Shown here: positions 1 to 11,800 of the stretch, in pieces
Layout of the letters: every line of letters begins with the position of its first letter
Position numbering within the stretch: position 1 is the first letter of the stretch
Origin: Eutreptiella sp. 'Long Island Sound 2002'
Taxonomy: Eukaryota > Euglenozoa > Euglenophyceae > Eutreptiales > Eutreptiaceae
NCBI GenBank assembly: GCA_964036045.1
Contig: OZ038398.1
Span: 27,954,309-28,018,308, forward strand
DNA length: 64,000 nucleotides
Direction of reading: 5' to 3'
Position numbers and translations under genes: made by a program
The notes under the pieces: generated by a model
The model's database searches: none
Seen by the model: the letters and a program-made list of their open reading frames with translations, nothing else
Told to the model about the DNA's origin: nothing

Positions 1-1250
1 CCTGAGGCCACCGCGTCCCTGCCACACGTGATATGTGAAATAGCAGCATCAAGTATGCATGCAAAGATCGGTCACTTCCGAGGCGAAACATCCCCCAAGT
101 TTCCTTCTGCATGCCCAAAAATGGACCCCACGGCGCGTTTTGGCAAATTTCAGTTGCGCGCCAAAAGTAACCCCCCCCCTTTTTTTTTGAAGTGGCCAAT
201 TTTAGGCAAAACCCCATGACTTCACATTTCGTAGAAACACCCCTCCCCTGGAAAAAATACACAATTTTACCTCCAGCAAAATTGCACACTTGGGTTATGT
301 AGCCAATTTGCGCACTTTGGGCTATTACTGATTTTGTTCCCTGCTTTTGCACCGGACAAAGAACAGAAAGAGGACAATGGGATCACACACTGTCGATCTA
401 ATTCTGAACGACAATGTTGATTGCAAATTTCTCCATAAGACTCACTGGACCTCCTATGTGAACACAAATAATTTAGTCAAGAAATAGTCAAGAAACAACA
501 AATGCATGAACCGTCATTTTCAACCCAAAACACACACACAACACCCAATCCAAATCCGAGACCCCGGAATTTTATTCTGCGAGAACACTATTTCAGAGTT
601 CAAACAAACACATAAATAGGACACTTATGCCATGCACAAGTGCATTGAACAAGGTTTAGGGACATTTGAGGTTTATGCACTTGGTATGAAAATTGGAGGT
701 GATTTGTGCATATTGTGTGTGTAATACCTATTTCATGCATTGTGTGCTACACCAATGGCTACTTGCTGCTGCATGCTGCAGTGTGCCCGACCTTGCCTCT
801 TCTTGAAAAGGGACAGCATTCCACCGGCCACGGCAAGTAGCAATAGCTTGTGAGGGCTACACCCCTGCGGCGCCTGTGGTGCGCCCTACGGTGCGCGTTA
901 GGAATAATCCCGATAGCAAACAAGACAGGCACTTTATTGTTATTGGATTCACTCGTTTTTGACACTCCATCCCTTTGCACTGTGCAATATGTCGTTGGGG
1001 ACTCTTTTTTCTTTTTTGAGCCCCCCCCCCCCCCCCGCTCACCCGTGGCAGGCGCAGGCGCAGCCAGAGCCAAATGCGGACACTGCAACCTAACCATTTG
1101 AGGCCGCTCACCCGTGTGTGTTGGGGCTTGGGGTTGGGGTGATGGGGAATGCTGGGCTATATAGCCGTTCTACCCACGGTCTACGGGTACCAAGCTTGCT
1201 TCCTCTACATTTTGGTGCATTTGAAGGGGTTAGTAAAATGGTTTAGCCCA
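1..1250. other. Spacer without recognised gene
   Basis: No coding region could be supported. The stretch holds C/G homopolymers (for example a C run at 1021-1036), CA-rich tracts and a partial copy near 290-350 of a short dispersed repeat whose core reads GGTTATGTAGCCAATTTG. The short overlapping ORFs near 759-1111 on both strands depend on the homopolymer and look like chance. Confidence 0.5.
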
Positions 1251-1257
1251 TGTGGTC

Positions 1258-1454
1258 ATGCTCAAGAAGGCAAGGGTTATGTTGCTGCTTGAGAAGGTAG
1301 GGGTTCCCCTTTGCTTCCCTGTCATCAAACGTCCATGCTTTGAGCGCCACATTCGCAAGATGAGGCACTATACAAATGCCGTTGGTTGCTCAGTGAAGAT
1401 CTTGCATTCGGAGCTCTTCCCCGGCTCAAGTGCAGTCCTTGTGCTGTTTACACA
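1258..1454 (+). CDS. Candidate upstream exon of the coiled-coil gene
   Basis: An open frame begins at ATG 1258 and reaches a strong splice donor, CA|GTGAGT, at 1455. It ends two bases into a codon (phase 2). The next confident exon, at 2653, begins with the third base of a codon, so the two join in frame. The encoded 65 or so residues are hydrophobic and basic and are not heptad-like, unlike the later exons. The link therefore rests only on splice phase and order. It could equally be a chance ORF, or the true first exon may lie outside the window. Confidence 0.3.
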
Positions 1455-2029
1455 GTGAGTTTTGTACAGGCAGGTACTCCAAATGGTCATGGAGTGGTGT
1501 TTTTTCCTTCTTGTTGCAAGTTTCACTGTTTCTGCAGTTTAAGAGGATTATTCTCGCCCTGTGGCACCTATGGTGCGCAGGTGTAGCCCTCTATGGCATA
1601 ATATTTCATGATTTGAACAATGCTTGTTGACACTCATAGCATACACACAAGTGAATGCATGAATTATTGAGAACATGTATGTGATTGTTTTGCATATGTT
1701 GCTTTTCATTGATGTATGCTTTTGTTGTAATCATTGCATATTGCATATTGCATATTGCATATTGCAGTTCATCAAATGTCTTCATGCATATGAATTTTTC
1801 CAATGAGATTCCGTGTGCATTAATTCCCAACTGCCAAAGACATGGTGCACTTGCTTTGCATGTGCACATAACATTTGTGTTGCAGTTGTTCCTCTCTTGT
1901 AGACATTTGAGGAGCGGAGTCGTATGTAGTGTGTTGTGATCTTTTGTGCCGTTGCTTCATGTTTTGTGTTTGCTTTGGGTTTCTTTTCGTTGCAAAATCC
2001 GGTAGATCCTCCCTCTTGGTAGAGCTCTG

Positions 2030-2215
2030 AAGTGTTGGGGACCCCCTAGACAGCAGGGGTTATGTAGCCAATCTGCCCATTTGTGGGCCTCTTCTGATTT
2101 TCTCCCCCGCTCTAAGGCGTTGGGGACCCCCCAAAAGGCATGGGTTATGTAAGCAATTTGCCCACTTGTGGGCCGCTGCTGGTTTTGTGCCCCGCACTGA
2201 AGCGCTGGGGACCGA
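2030..2215 (+). repeat. Two tandem copies of a short dispersed repeat
   Basis: Two adjacent units of about 85 bases share the order GTTGGGGACCCC, then GGGTTATGTA, then TGTGGGCC, then CTGATTTT or CTGGTTTT and a CCCC stop. Related copies occur near 290, 36300, 36460-36530, 37285-37500 and 60970. No ORF is carried. The family is unidentified. Confidence 0.65.
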
Positions 2216-2404
2216 AGCGTTCGAAGCGTTCAGTTAGATGGAGTCTTGGTGCTTTGTTTCCTGTGGGTAAAACTATGTTATATAGGCTGACTCCCAACTA
2301 GTTGGTGGCGGCACAGAGTACTTGGTGCTTTGTGGACTCGGCATCCCATCGTTAAGGTTGCTATGGGATGCTGTACGGAACCAGCAACTGTACAATTGCA
2401 TGTG

Positions 2405-2431
2405 TATTGCAAAAGCTGCACTTTTTTTTTC

Positions 2432-2462
<31 letters not shown>

Positions 2463-2640
2463 CAATTTTCCAATTTTGTTTTACAATTACACGCCTTACT
2501 GCGAAAAAAAGATTACACGCACTGAAAAAAAAAATTTAATCGGTCGATTTTTTTTATTAGTACACAACTTACCGGAAAAAAAAAGACGATTTTACCGGAA
2601 AGAAATATTTCTTTGCACGAGTGACATTTTGCACGTGGTC
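2405..2640. repeat. T-rich low-complexity intron end
   Basis: A CTTTT microsatellite at about 2405-2462 is followed by A/T homopolymers. It lies just upstream of the acceptor at 2651-2652. Confidence 0.7.
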
Positions 2641-2652
2641 TGTGACATGCAG

Positions 2653-2818
2653 GTATGAGCGCATCCAGGAACGAGGGGCAGAGCGGGCAACCAAACGGCT
2701 GGAGGACCGCATGAAAGCCCTCGTCAACAAGGGTACCAAGGCCCAGGCGCGATTGCAGGACCTCTATCAGGAGCGGACTGCAAAGTCGATGGAGCTGAAG
2801 CACACGATGCTTGAGAAG
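2653..2818 (+). CDS. Coiled-coil gene, exon A
   Basis: The acceptor is ATGCAG at 2647-2652 and the donor is AAG|GTTCGT. It is the only exon with a phase-2 start; its end is phase 0. It encodes 55 residues including RYERIQERGAERATKRLEDR, highly charged and helical. Confidence 0.8.
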
Positions 2819-5800
2819 GTTCGTGGTTGTGGGCGGAGGGTGAATGGCAGGGAGACGGTCACTGCAGGGGTAAGGAGGCAGGCGTGTGGAAGGAGTCCGT
2901 TCAGGGTAAGAGATGGAGCTGGGAGGGTCAGATACGGTCGGCACTGGGATGGCCATCTCTAGCAGGTGGCAGGTGCAAGGGGAACGTGTGGTGAGTGATT
3001 CGGCACCTCCACCTGTATTCCGGGGCGGTAATGCGATCTGCCAACCTCTATCTTTCGCCACATTGAGTTAGGGATGCACGGCTGGATGCGAAGCCACATA
3101 CATACCCCCTTTCGGGTATGCTTTCGGGGTATGTTTGATGTAGTCAGCGCCCAACAATGCACGTGTGTTGCCCAAAGACATGTAACTGCTGCAAACTGAC
3201 ATACAAACCACGAGGCACTGTACGCTATGACGGGTTTATCAACTCCCCCCCCCCCCCCCCCCACCCACCCACCCACCCACCCACATACCAACAGCAGTAG
3301 ATCACACTAAAAACACGGCACTGGACGCCGGTTGTCCGATGCGCCAACCAATCAGCCTTTATGCCCCCCCGGCCAATGTAGTAGCGCAAGTTCTTGGCTG
3401 GCTCATTGCCACCTTTTTTGGGAAGGACAAAGGTGTGGCACAGTCCAAGATTGCATGTGCTCTAGGATATGCCGGTACAGTAGTTGAAAATTGAGGGCTG
3501 GGTTTTTGTTGTTGATTGGTCTTTGTTATGGAAATCCGAGTGGCCTGGGCTGCGTGGAGTTGTGCCGGCGGCAGCTGCAGCAACAATTGGGAAGGGCTGA
3601 TTCCATCGCGATTGGAGTATGATTGGTGGCAAGTGACAATGACTGCGGAGCAACACAACTGCGAGTAACTGCCGGCCGGAAATAGTAGCCAGCCCAGGCG
3701 GCCAGTAACCGACAGCTCTTGTCGACTTGAAGTGGTCACAGTCCCATCACAACCACAAGATGCTGCGTTTTCACAGATGCAGCAGGCGGCACACACCCGT
3801 GAGGCCCAAAACAATGCCAAAGCGGACAAGATGCAAGCGCTGCTTGAAGCGAGTGAACAAGGAGTTGAAGCGCGTCTCAAGGCCATGCATGAGCAGCGTG
3901 CCATCAAAATGCAGCAGTGGATGAGCTCCACGGTATGCAGAGTGGTCTTATCAGATGACAACTAGTTGTAGTGTCTCATCTTTACAGATATTGCCACCCA
4001 AGCCTTTGGAAGCCATAAACGGCAGTTGGCGACCCCCCCCCCGTCCCCCTTTTTGTCATGTCCTGCTCGATGGGTAGCACTTTTTGAGACAGCATGCCCA
4101 TAGACAAATTGGGGGTTTGCGCACCTTTGCCATGCAGGCCCTGCTCGTGTAGTGCTGGCGCATCTGTGCGGCTTTTGCCTCTGTAAGTTGGGTGAAGAGC
4201 ACTCACAGAAATGTGCAGCATTCATGTCATGGCATACAGCGGGAGGGAGAATTTCAGGCACTGATGATTTCATGGTATAATTTCATTTTTAAGGAAAGTG
4301 GCGAAATCACCTCGAAGAGAGGTTGTTAGATCAAGCGCACGCCCGGACCTGTACACCCCCATTTTGGGGGTCGTTTGCGTAGCATACCCGAAGGCATGAT
4401 ATTGGATGTCCAACCCCTTGTAAAATCATTAGTTTGCCCGACAAAACGATCCCCCAATGGATTTTTTGATTTTAATTTAACCTCTATCCCCGTGAAACTG
4501 AATGTCACATTTTAGGGAGGGAGGGGTTGGGGGGGGGGGGGGCATGTCCGACATGTCCGACATGTCCAGTCTGTAGCATGCACCGTCACAGCGCATGCTA
4601 GCGCATGCTGTCGTCCGTGTGGTAGATAAGGGTCCTGGTCACCTGTGGGTTTCTGTCAAGCGTGGGCGTGGGATGCACTGCAGACATTTTTGACTGTACA
4701 AGGCTACTCCTGGGAGGCGGCCGATCAATCGTCTATTTTTCAAGACCTCCAGCACGCGGTGCAGCGCCACGCGTGGCCAAGCAATCCCAAAGCCCGCCTA
4801 GCCCTCCTCTATCTCATCGGTAAAGCTAAATCTTCCATCCGAGTTGAGATCTTATGGCGTCCCATTACTGCTGCTTCCTCCCCTATCATTTCCCGTTCCC
4901 ACCTACGCATTGCCGCGCGCGCATACACATGCTTCCTTCGTACATTGGTCAGTGAGTTACCCACTGCGTTCCTCGTCCGAAACCTCAACGATATGGGTTC
5001 CTGGGTACGAAAACTGGGCTCCTGGTCCCCCCAATGTATCGGTGAGGCCGGCTGTAAAGAGCAATTTGACCATGTCCCCCCTTCAGTCAATCACATGCGC
5101 GAAGCCGCCGCCTAGTTGAAAGCCCGCCGCCGCTAGCGAGCAACCACGTTGGGCTGGAGCATCCATAAAGAAAATCGCCGCCTAGATCGGGCAGGGCAGG
5201 CAAAAAAGTCCACGTTTCACTTCATCACAATGGATTAGTTGATCTCCCTGGTTGAATTTTCCTTAACCTATGATAATGTAGTCATAGCCGCGGGTGAACC
5301 TTGGCGGCGAGGTGGCGCTATACCCATGGGAGGCCCGTTTAGTGCCTAGTTGGCAAACCTACATTTGCATTTGGATGTGCAAAAAATTGGTCTCCCTCCT
5401 TCGAACCATGGGTGTCATGTCAGTTACACACTCCGGCATCCTGCAATGGACGTTGAATTGCGGGGACATTGTAGCTCTACAACAGTTCCGGGACAACCTG
5501 ATGGTGGCAGCGAAGGGCCCCACACCCAAAACTGCCATGTACACGGTGTGTTGCACCATGGAGTCAATTTGGGGCTTGCGGGTCGTGTGCCCCTGTCTTG
5601 ACAAGGATCCAAACTTGGTTTGCCATGGTGACTGTATGGGTCCGCCAGTCCGTTGCGTCTCCATATACGTCTCGCCGTCTTGCACCCTTGCACATGCACA
5701 CCCCAACGCACTGGATGCCAATTGGCAACTAAAGTTTGGTGCACCCTTACAGAGCCACTGGGCTGCGACCACACGGCACACCACCAATGTGCTGTTGTCG

Positions 5801-8800
5801 GCCCTCTCCAGTGTGTTGCCTTTCGTCCATTCCTGGGGATCATTTTTACTGTCTGTGAGGGTTGGATGCAACTGGCCTTCCTCTCAGGATACCCAGCCCT
5901 CGCCGTGCGCGCATCTGCAGCGGTGCATTGCGTTTTAGCGAGGATCGAGTGGGATGTTCCTATGTCTTTGCGGTGGGTCACATTTATTTCATCGCGCCCA
6001 CTGCAATCCCTCGGGGACACTGTTTCCGACCTCTTAGCATGGCTCCATAAGTCCGCTGTATGGCAGGGCCACCCATATGCCTCCTGGCACATTTCCCATT
6101 TGGGTACCTGTACAGATTTCTGTGCCGACTGGTCTACAGACCTGCTGGCCCTCCAGGGCCTGCAGTCCCTGCTTTCCTCTCATCCACGGGTGGATCCACC
6201 GGGGGCGAGGGGGTGCTGCTGTTACGATTTAACGTCAGAGTTTCATACCAGGTACCCGGTGGCACCTTTTGCTGCTGCCCTGTACCAACCAGATGATAGT
6301 TCATAGGACCATAGGAGTAGTGGACAAACAACATTCATTTGCTGTCTTGTGTGTTACACTGAAAGGCGCCCATGACATGTCACTGAAGAGCTTTAATCTT
6401 CGACTTTTGCTTTGCATTTCTGCTTTGCTTTGAGCAGTGCCAGTCGTGCACACGCAACTGTTTCCCATAGCGGGGGGGGGGGGTTTAAAAGTTTGTCCTT
6501 AGACCAATTTGAACCAGAGTCGGGTGAAAAAGAATAGTTGGTCGCCGATTGTGCAGCAGCGATAGCCGGTCGGGATTTGAACTAGCGACATTCCAAGCGA
6601 AAAGTGAGTGTTCGACCACTCGATCGCCGATTGCTCCGGTGGAATTGGGGTTCCCCACTGTTGGTAGATGTAGGCTGCCACCAATAAAAAAGCCACACTG
6701 TGTGTTTCTGCCTGCACGTCTGCCTGCCTGCCTGCCCGACCGACTGCCTGACTGACTACTTGCCTGACTGACCGACTGATTGGCTGACTGTCAGCCTCTC
6801 TTCGAGTTGCCTTGCCGAAGGCAATAGAATTTTCTCCTGCCGAAATTTGGCCGTGTCGGTAGTGCAGTGAAGATGCCAATGGCCCACTTTAATGTGCAAA
6901 TGTGCACCCTGCCTAGCGGTACGTCAAGGTAGTGTCAAAGGGGAGTTACAACGGTGTGAGTGAGGAGTGAGGTGTGCAAGGAGCACCATTGCCAAGGGGA
7001 TCTAAGGGGGAAGTTGAATTGCTAGCGGGCCGAATGAACAATTGCGGCCACGGGGGGTTCCATAACCCCCCGAAACACGGCACAATTAGCTAATTCACCT
7101 TGGTTTTGTGCCCCAATATAATGTGCTAGATGCCCAATAGAGCCAACAAGAGCAGTGTTCAAAGTGTCAGCACATGTGCCTTTGTCTTCCATTTGGTTGC
7201 TTTCGTTGAGTCTGCATCAAAAGGGATTTTCACGGGTTTTATTGAACAATGTCACCAATGTGCTTGTAATTAGTGCAGCCCCTCCAATTGGACAAAATTT
7301 CTTCACAAATATATGGCACCTGGAAATGCATTGGGGAAAATTCATTGGTTGTTGTCCCCACCACCTTCGGGACCCCCCTCCCTTCTGAATGTTTTGCACA
7401 AAACCGGTGCCCGGCCATGCCACTAGCTTCGGTGCCTGTTTGGGTGTTCAAGTAGGGGCCGTATAGGGAGGGGGAATTTTTGTGGGGGGATGATTTTGCC
7501 GGGGAAAATTCATTGGGGAAATCACCTCGAAGAGAGGTTGTTAGATCAAGCGCAGGCGCGGGCGTCATATACCCCCCTTTTTTGGGGTCATTCGCGTAGC
7601 ATACCCCAAGGCATGATATTGGATGTCCAACCCCTTGTAAAATCATTATTTTGCCCAATAAGAGCATCCCCCAATGGATTTTTTGATTTTGAGGCCTCTA
7701 CCCCCTAAAACTGGATATCACTTTTTGGGGGGGGGGTGGGGGTGGGTTGGGGGGGGGGGGGGGGTCAAAAGTTTTTGCTTAATAGGCTACAAGCAGTGGG
7801 GACGCACGGTGCTGGTAACACGGCCAGCGGTCCAATGGTAACGCAGCGGACAACAGGTGTGCAGGCGTCGGTTCGAATCCTGATCAGCTGACTTTTAGCG
7901 CCGCCGCCGCCGGCGGCGGCGCAAAAGTGGGCAGGCTGGGATTCGAACCGCCGACCACACGGCTGCAGGTCGGCTGCATTACCACTCGGCCACCACCGAA
8001 TACACAAGGCACAAAAGGCCTCCCTGCTGCTTGGCGCCGCATCTGCCACTGACAAAAAACCCAAACTGTGTGTATCTGTCTGACTGCCTGCTTGCTGGCT
8101 CGGGGACTGATTGGCTGACTGTCAACCTCTCTTCGAGGTGCACTGCCGAAGGCAATAGAATTTGCCACCCTAGGCATTCCCAAAAGCCCCAACTACATCC
8201 CTCGAGCACACTCTAATGCGCAAGCCCATGCTCTGTTTCATGTTTCAGAGGCAGAAAGATTTGCAATGGCCACAACATCTAAAAGAATGTGCGGTTCCAA
8301 ACACTTGCCCAAAAACTATGGACCCACAGAATGTAGTGCCATGGGGGAGGCCCTTCGAGCCTCTGAGAATAAGAGGACGACGAGGAGGGACTAGCTTATG
8401 TTGTTACCGGCGAGCGAGCACAAAACGGCAAGTGGGCCTAATAAGAGGGGGGGGGGTCTAGAAAGAGGGTGGGGGTCCACACCCTGCACTAGCCTCCAAT
8501 TTCGAGGCCCCAGCCCCCTCTACTTTGCCCCCTCCTCGTCGAAGGTGAGGATCTTTCGGAGCCCAAGGACAATATTGGTGTCATCCCCTCCTCGGAACCC
8601 AAAGTTGGAGACTCTCCTCCCTCAACAGCCTCCAATTCCAAGGCCCCACCTCCATCTACTTCGCCCCCTGATTGTTGAAGGTGAGGATCTCGTTTTTGAG
8701 CCCAAGGAGGACACCCCCTCCTTGGAGCCGAAGGCTGGAGAATCTCCTCCGACTCCAGCCCCTCCCTCCGAGGACGCCCCCATGTGGCGGTTGGTGAAGG

Positions 8801-11800
8801 ACAGTGTTGATGCCCACCCCCAGACCCTACACCAAGGTAAGGTTGCCTCATGAGATCCCACCGGAATGACAACCGTTAGTACGTGTCCATCCCTGGGAAG
8901 TGAGTCCAGGTCTCCGAGGGGTATCCAAAGGACACACAGGGTCGATCGGAGCGCGACCAAATGTTTATGACCTAACCAAGGACGTCAAACAGAATCTCTA
9001 TTAGGCTTTTGCGCGGAACACAAATCCAAGTGCAAAGCCCAAGTCATCAGACCCGAAGTCTGATTTGATCTACAAACGTGTATTCTCCACCTTCTTGCAG
9101 TTGGTGCATGTTTTGTAGCACATTCTCCTCCCCCTCTCTCCTCTCCTCTCAAGTCACCTTTCTTGTTATACTTTTTTGCCTGGAAAAAAAAGTGTACTCG
9201 ATTTACACCAAACAAAAAGTGCATGCAATTTATGCAAAAAAAGAAAAGCAGTTTTTATTGTCACTTATTTCCATATGCGACCTACACCAAAAAACAAGTG
9301 CGCGTGATTTATGCCCCCCCCCCCCCCCCAAAAGTCTGCAACTTACGCTTTTTCCCACACACCACCTACAATTTCCTCCTGCAGTTGCAGCTTTAGCTTC
9401 GGCAAAACATAAAAAGCAAGCAAAAGACTTGTCTGTTTCCAAGAAATGGACATAATTTAAAATAAGTTTTAAGGACTGGGACAGAATTAAGAAGGATATG
9501 ATGTGTGGAAATATAGTTTTCTCCGGACCGCTTCCCCTCCCGCTGGAACAGTATACTATTCAATACCTGAAGTCTGATGATGTGAAGTTGAATACTTTGC
9601 CGTTTCTTTTGTGACAGTGTGATGCCCGGAAGGACGTGGTTCTGGATATGGATGACAGAGCAGCTGAGGAGTTGCAGGCTACATTGAAAGCACGCGAGGA
9701 CAGCCGTTTGGAGGCCAAGCGGGAGCAGGAGAGGGAGGATGCCCTTGCTGCAGAGCAGAACCGCAAAAAGACCTACCAACAGGTGTCAATCCCTCCCGGT
9801 TGTGTTCGTATAGCTTGCCCTAGCCACGTGAAGGCTACCCCAACCATTCGGATTATATGCAGGGGTTTTCTGGGAGGAGAATATGAAATTTGCATATTTG
9901 CGCATGTTCTTGCACTTTTCGCACATTTTGCCATGCTCTGCTTTGATGCTTGATGATACCAGTGAATCACAGATGGACAGGAATTTTATGCGACAAAAGT
10001 GTAGGAAAAGATTTTTGTTGGGCTGCAAGAAACAGAGCAATGTTGATAAGCAGGGCAATTGTTGGTAAAAATGCGGTCATCAGCCCCCCCCCCCCCCAAC
10101 CCCCAAACCCAAACCCAACCCCAACCCCAACCCCAACCCCAACCCCAACCCCAACCCACCCACCCTCGACATGAGAACAGGGAATATGGGGATACAAGAA
10201 GGTGGGCGGTCCGTTTTGGAAGAGCAGTGTTACGTAGCTCAGCACACTCTGTGGGTGCCGGGAGCATGGACTCTATTAGGTACCTGCAGTTCAAGAATGC
10301 GGTAGTCCTGCTCTTTGATATTGATTGAGACTTTGCTGCCTTTGATGTGTAGCTACGATTGAGACTTTGCTGCCTTTGATGTGTATCTACAATTGAAACA
10401 AAACTAGAAGGACCACAAGCTGTGTGGAGGGGGGGGTTGTGCGATTTGACGAGAATCAAAGGCGGGTGTCTGTCTAACCCCCGAAGAATGAGTTTTGCAG
10501 TTAACAAGCGAGCTTGTTCATTGCTTTTTTTTCCGGATAGAAAACCCGCAAGATATCAAAGCAGAAATAGGGATTTAAAGACGAAATGAAAGATCGTGGC
10601 CGGAGGGTCACACTTGGGCTTCCAATGCACTCGCTCGTCCATTCGTGCTGCATCCGCCCGCGCACATCCTGCACAGCGCCTGGAAAGATGTTTGGCAAAC
10701 CGCCAGGAAGTGAACGCAAGCGCGGCCCGTCACAGGCATGCACTTTTGAAGGCCAGCAATGGCAAGCTGGACCAACTGACGCAGGCTCAGAAGAAGGACG
10801 AGGAAGAGACACGACTGAAGGTCCGCGAGAGTGCAACCAACTTAGTGGAACGGGTATGACCTCAGTCAGTCCTCAAGGTGCTGGACCTAGGATTGGTAAC
10901 CCTCCCGTTTCGTTTTCACAGATCCCTCATAAAGCACCTCCTGAAACTGGGAGCTTGTACCTCCTCTCCAGGCTTCATTTACACGTAATTAGGTGAGGCA
11001 CAGACATGTGGTTACAGCCGTGCGCAAGGGTGGGGCTTTGCTGTGCGCAACTGTGCGTCCTCTTCAAATGTAGCCGTGCGCAACCGTGCGCTGCCTTGTA
11101 ATCTAGCCGTGCGCAACCGTGCGACCAATTTTTGACCAAAAATTTTGACCGGAAAGCCCCTTAAGTGCCGGCCGCGTCCGATGATGGTGTTTATTGGTAC
11201 AACACCGGAGGGGTGGGGGTACCTCGTCGTCTTCTCCTTCTTTGCCAACAAAAGCTGCTGCACAAAACGAACCAAGAAGCAGACCCAACGGCCTTTAGGG
11301 CCCTCACTGCGGAGAGGCAAGCATGCAGCACCAGGTGGATATATTTCAACAGCAACCATGGTATGAAAAGATGGGTATTTGGCGCTACTGTGGGTTGTGG
11401 AAGTTGAAAGTTGCCTGGGCCACTGGGTAGTGTGGTATGCTTGCCAGAAAGGAGTAGACACTCAGACCTTTGGCTGAGGCATGTCGCCACATGTCGGTCA
11501 GCAAGTGATTCTTTTCAAGGATGCAGGCCGATCCCATCCCTTGGAGCAACACCTCTTTTTCCTCTTTGGCCACTCAGACTACCTTTTTACGCGACATGTT
11601 GGCGAAGTGGGTGAAGAAGGCGCAGATTCCACTCCCGAGCGACAGCACCAGCAGCAGCAACGACCTCCGTGTTGCTGAGCAAAGTGTAGCGCAAGAGCCC
11701 AACCCACCATCCCCTTCCACACCGTTACAGGCGGGCAAAGGCAAGACCAGCAGGGAAAAGAAGAGGAAGGACGCGGAGAGTTCATCGCCATCGCCAAAGA

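Noticed and set aside
759-1111. Overlapping ORFs on both strands of 80-112 codons
   Set aside because: They run through a C-run and contain only low-complexity G, P and R stretches; no motif or splice context.
6540-8163. True tRNA genes
   Set aside because: A- and B-box-like words are present but acceptor and anticodon stems do not fold; the copies share non-tRNA flanks, so they are repeats.
8216-8461. Additional exon of the coiled-coil gene after TTTCATGTTTCAG
   Set aside because: The acceptor is fair but no GT donor follows in phase and the peptide is not coiled-coil-like.
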